This document shows, one piece after another, positions 30,049 to 33,761 of a DNA stretch of 33,761 bases. Position numbers and translations under genes: made by a program. The stretch's first letter is position 1. Every line of letters begins with the position of its first letter. Source of the DNA: Zopfochytrium polystomum (lineage: Eukaryota; Chytridiomycota; Chytridiomycetes; Chytridiales; Chytridiaceae); contig JAIVFJ010000485.1 in NCBI GenBank assembly GCA_025765615.1, forward strand, positions 1 to 33,761. Reading direction: 5' to 3'. The notes beneath the pieces were generated by a model that was not told where the DNA came from, made no database searches, and was given only the letters and a program-made list of their open reading frames with translations.

Positions 30049-33000
30049 TCATTCAGAGCTTCCGCTGTGAGTGATTACGATTGCATCCCGCTGCAAGATT
30101 CCGTCGCCGGCGTTGCTGCACTCAAGAGGGTCTTCGGGCGCAACGCTCTTTCACGACCAAGTTGGTAATAAGCAGTGAGCAAATCATCTTCATAACAACA
30201 TACCCCAAGAATGGCCCTTCGCGCATTTCGCCTTCCAAGTGATTTGAAAATTATCGGGGCTTTTGCAGGCAAGGACACCTCCTCCCGAGGGGGAAAACGC
30301 AAGGCTGGATAGTGCAACCCCTTCATTCTCCGCCTCTTGCAGAACAGAGTTGTAGTCTTGGGCACGCTGTGGCAGGCTCGGGGATGCATTTGATACTTTG
30401 GATTCCGAAAATAAGTCCTTCAAGACGGAACGGGCGTCGTTCATGTCAGAAATGAGACAGTATCGGCCAGCAATGTCACGAGCAATAAATCTGAGTCTGG
30501 AGACGTGGTTCAAGTCAGAGGTATGTGAACCAGGATTATCTGAAAGGAAAATTCAACTACCCCGCAAATTCATCGGCAACCAAGCACGTCTTTCGGTCGC
30601 CTCGACGACCAACCGCACATAGATCATCAATAGATGCCTTGAAATGGCAACAATGGCAGCCGTAGCCTTTGCCCGTATCATCTTATCTTTCAAGAAAGGC
30701 TAAAAAGAACACTTAGTTTTCATTTGAAGTCCAGTCTATTTGATCTTACCAGACATCTATCATACAAGAAATTAGTTATCCTCAGGCAGTTAAGCTTTCC
30801 GCTGCAGGCAAGGAGCATCGGTGCATGGAGAAGCTCGGTCCTTCGAACCATGTTGGAAAGCCAGAGCAGGAAAACGGTCTTACCCGAGCTGAGCGTTCTG
30901 AATGGTTGTCAAAGCGTCGGTGATGGGAAAGTCAAGAGTCTGGTCAAGGTCGACAAGGGAGTTGAGCAGCAGCGGAAAGAGGGTCGCGTTTCTGTCGGTC
31001 TTTCGGACAATTTCGTTGCAACAGTAATAGCAGATATCCCAAAGCAGGAAGCCAGTCGACTTCTGCAAGACTGCATAAGGGTTAGCCTGTTTCTTCCCAC
31101 TTTGATTGAAATGCTCACGGATGTGGGAATCACTGATGTAATTCGTAAGCTGCTGTTGGAGGGATTTCTCTGTTTCTTCGTCGTCCTCAGTATATATTCT
31201 CTGGAGAAGAATGAACGAAATGTCGACCGCTGGTGTTCGGTATTCCAGGTCCGTACATTCAACTCTGAGGGTATTGCTTAGTAAGAAGGAGATGCCGGGG
31301 GTACATACGTGTATATGATAGCATCAAATAGATCATTGCAGGAACGATCCGCTCCGTAAAATCGAAGGAATTTTCCTCCCACAAGGCCGCCACCTCTACC
31401 CAGGGGTCTGTCAGCATCATTTTCCTCACCGTCCTCCTCCCCGGCGTCATTTGAATCTTGAAGCTCGGTGGAAAACTCAAGCACTTCTCGTGCTATCCTC
31501 AACGAGTTATCTTCAATGACTTCTAAAGCACCCGTTGACATGCGCAACTGTCAGGGCTGACCCTTCTGGAGTGTAAATACGGAGCTCTTCTCCCAGCGCA
31601 CTCCAAACAAGACCTAAATGGAGATGAGCAGTAAGCTTTACCGTTTAGATATCATGGTGAGAGTACATACTGCTGGCAGGCATTTTGACTGGCAAGTTTA
31701 CCGTAGAGAGCTCCTCTTTGCTCGGTTCGGCAGAAAGGTCCGACGGTGGAACCCACACCACAATGGTGCTTCCCTTCGACAAAGCAAGCCTGGGGTATTC
31801 GTTCTTACGCGTGTAAGCTGACAAAATGACTTGGGGAAGAATTACCTCTGGAACGCAGAATCTCATTGTTGAAATTGGCCGGCGGTCGATTCCGGACAAA
31901 TTGCGAAAGACGGTTATGTCGTCGAGAGCGGTGGCTCTCATTGAAATTTTGGACAAATGATTCGCCGCTGGAATAACAAGATGCAAGAAAACATGCTGTA
32001 CATGATTGGTTGCTGCGGTCGAAAAGGCTACGGTACTTACAAGACAGTTCACCCTCCTGAAACCATGGAGATATCGACAATAAATTCACCCAAGCCTCTG
32101 ATGGCTGAATCGACGTCAAAAACTCAGTAGAGTGAGATGATCTCGTGAATCTTTTTGAAGCCTTAAGTGATATGGCATTGACCAGAAGGGTTACACTAAC
32201 GTCCACACGAAGATCGTCCCATCTTTGGATCCTGTTACCAGAAGGCAGGCTGATTCATTAACTGTGTCTCCATAAAGAGCATTTCGGACCACGCCAGTGC
32301 TAAAGAAGAGTCAGCGTTGGTGGATTAGCGTGCTGCGTACAGAGGGTTTCGATCCGATTTGTTCTTGCCCATTTCGACTTTGGCTTGGCCCTGTCTCGTT
32401 CGCAGATGCTCAGTAACTGTTCGGAAACGTCGCAAATCTAAAACTTCGTCAGGAACAACAATCGCTGTAGCAAACGTACCATGTGCCAGACTGATTTTGC
32501 GGGGTTCCCAGCCGCCTCGAATATTCCAACGTGATGGCTGGTTGTAGCGGCCGCGATCACCGGCCTTTTAACGACACCATAAGCTCAGAGGTGTCAACGT
32601 AACTTTAAACAACGCACCCAAACGAGCGAGAGCAACCGACGGGTGACCAGCACATGCAGCGAAATTGCTCGTCGGCTGCGTCGGCTGACCGGACCTCCCA
32701 GTCTAATTCCAACCGTTGTAGAAAAAGGTGAAATTACACTGAACAGCTACTTACCGTCGTCCAACGGAGCAGAGACTACGTAAGACGTGGACTTTTGCTT
32801 TTTCTTCTTCTTCGTCAATAGGTCAACCGTTACCAGAGTCCTGTCCATTTCGACCTTCGACGTTCGCGTCTTGGTGCACCATTTTGGGGACTGGGATAAC
32901 CTGTCAGAAAGATTCGAGGGGAGGGGGGGCGGCGAGGAATGACGCATGCTCAAACTAAAGCACTTACTAGTATGACGATGGCCTTTGCGGTGAGCGCGGC

Positions 33001-33345
33001 AATCTGGTTGTCGGGCGACCAGTGAAGGGCTGAGATGTGGGTTGGCGCAGACTGGAGCTTTGTGACGGCCGCCACAATGCCCTCCATGTCAAAAAGCTTG
33101 TCGGAGTCCCGTTGCACAAGCAATGTCCTTGTCGCTCAAGAATGCAGTTGTCCCTCCCTCAGTCCTGGCCGCTGGAGCAACGCCCTCGAGACGCGACGGC
33201 ATCACAGTAGGTCGGGCAGCCCACCTATCGTTGTTGAAACGTGCGCCGACGACATAACCTGTGCCACTCCCGACGCATACTTAATCACAGGGCGGGAGCA
33301 TTTGCTACGAGTCGAGGGCGCCAGATTAATAGCAGAGGTCGGCAT
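30049..33345 (-). CDS. WD40-repeat protein resembling the TFIIIC90 (GTF3C4) subunit; many introns and indels
   Basis: Several exons on the minus strand read as WD-type blades: HISALHWSPDNQIAALTAKA (about 33030-32970), EQFRCMCWSPVGCS (about 32660-32620), LLVTGSKDGTIFVW (about 32245-32205), YPRLALSKGSTIVVWVP (about 31800-31750), LVWSALGEELRIYTPEGSA (about 31610-31560). An acidic stretch lies near 31450-31400. Near the end there is a candidate zinc knuckle (AC-x12-C-x2-GHSWG at about 30265-30210), and the last exon ends AGDGILQRDAIVITHSG at 30049. An N-terminal propeller plus a C-terminal C-x2-GH-x-W motif is the layout of the RNA polymerase III factor TFIIIC90. Other WD proteins remain possible. 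Exon limits between 30300 and 31500 are unclear and single-base shifts are likely. The start lies somewhere between about 33150 and 33345. Confidence 0.5.
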
Positions 33346-33761
33346 TTTACTGCGATTGTGGGTGCCCGGACTTGAACCCTGCCGCAACGCTTGCTTCTCC
33401 GCAGACCACAAACATCGATTGGGACAGCGCAGATTCTTTTCCAAAGATTCTACTACGTTGCATCATTCCGCGATCACCAACCAAATGTCTGTCGTTCGGA
33501 CGCTTCTCGCTCAGCTAATTATAACTCATGTGGGATCGTAGGACATGGTGTTAGGGTCCATCTTCCTCGCTTCCAAAGCCGAGGAGACGCCACGGAAAAT
33601 GAAGGACATCATAAATGTCTTCTTTTCCTAACCGAAGGACACGACAAGGATGTTGGAGCTGAGGTTCCTTCAAACGTGAGACAAATCAGCTCATTGATGA
33701 CCTCATGCTGACGGTGAATCGTTTCTGGAGCGCCTGTATGCGCTCAAGGAGCAATGATCGC
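33275..33761 (+). CDS. Cyclin of the L/K/T (transcription-associated) type, 3' end beyond the window
   Basis: Regulatory partner of a transcription- or splicing-linked CDK. The first supported exon ends at about 33355 and contains EHLLRVEGARLIAEVGILLRL. After a GT-AG intron of about 55 bases the frame resumes with PQTSIGTAQILFQRFYYVASF, the start of the cyclin box. After a second intron (acceptor at about 33540) comes MVLGSIFLASKAEETPRKMK, with the conserved Lys and Glu of the cyclin fold, then DIINVF. Weaker matches continue to the window end. Order and spacing fit cyclin L or K. The N-terminal exon is unclear, with no ATG between 33180 and 33275; a possible start lies near 33142. It is divergent from, and close to, the TFIIIC-like gene. 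Small indels after 33620 are likely. Confidence 0.85.

Noticed and set aside
33335..33400. A tRNA-like T-loop (GGTTCAAGTCC on the minus strand)
   Set aside because: No acceptor stem or anticodon arm pairs with it at tRNA spacing, and the segment is the intron between two cyclin-box exons.

Overview
The window is nuclear DNA of a eukaryote with short GT-AG introns (mostly about 30-110 bases). It most likely comes from an early-diverging (zoosporic or chytrid-like) fungus. The evidence is a bZIP protein whose basic region (KRKRN-TAASARFR) is typical of fungal bZIPs, family-18 chitinases with cysteine-rich binding modules, a fungal-type ADAM protease, a WASP that keeps its CRIB domain, and an MMAA/MeaB-type GTPase of vitamin-B12 metabolism, which yeasts and filamentous Dikarya lack. 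The species cannot be named from sequence alone.

Layout. 1-6431 (minus): a giant modular chitinase gene, cut by the left edge, with two GH18 domains separated by seven cysteine-rich modules and followed by another array. 7584-9016 (plus): SET/NAP histone chaperone. 9284-10339 (minus): unrecognised protein. 10672-12398 (plus): bZIP transcription factor. 12837-16148 (plus): ADAM metalloprotease-disintegrin with a transmembrane segment. 17571-19440 (plus): a second, single-domain chitinase. 19441-20570: no gene supported. 20571-22754 (minus): WASP. 22942-25153 (plus): unrecognised coiled-coil protein. 25172-27621 (minus): exocyst subunit Sec6. 27872 to about 29806 (plus): MMAA/MeaB GTPase. About 30049-33345 (minus): WD40 protein resembling the TFIIIC90 subunit. 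33275-33761 (plus, cut by the right edge): cyclin of the L/K/T type.

The most striking item is the chitinase array. Its binding modules are each split by a phase-2 intron at the same methionine codon, so each exon runs from the middle of one module to the middle of the next and can be duplicated without breaking the frame. A 2.4-kb block of the gene is present twice, nearly identical, and the window begins inside another copy of the unit.

Reading-frame quality is uneven. Genes between about 3 kb and 22.8 kb splice cleanly (the 9.3-10.3 kb locus is a possible exception). Positions 1-1495 and the genes beyond about 23 kb carry many single-base indels relative to expected frames. In the left block they can be seen directly by comparison with the intact copy. 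I read them as sequence error more than gene decay, but for Sec6, MMAA and the TFIIIC-like gene this is inference.

Functionally, two chitinases and a surface protease suggest secretion and wall or prey/host-surface remodelling. WASP and Sec6 belong to actin assembly and polarised exocytosis. Whether this neighbourhood is more than chance is untested.
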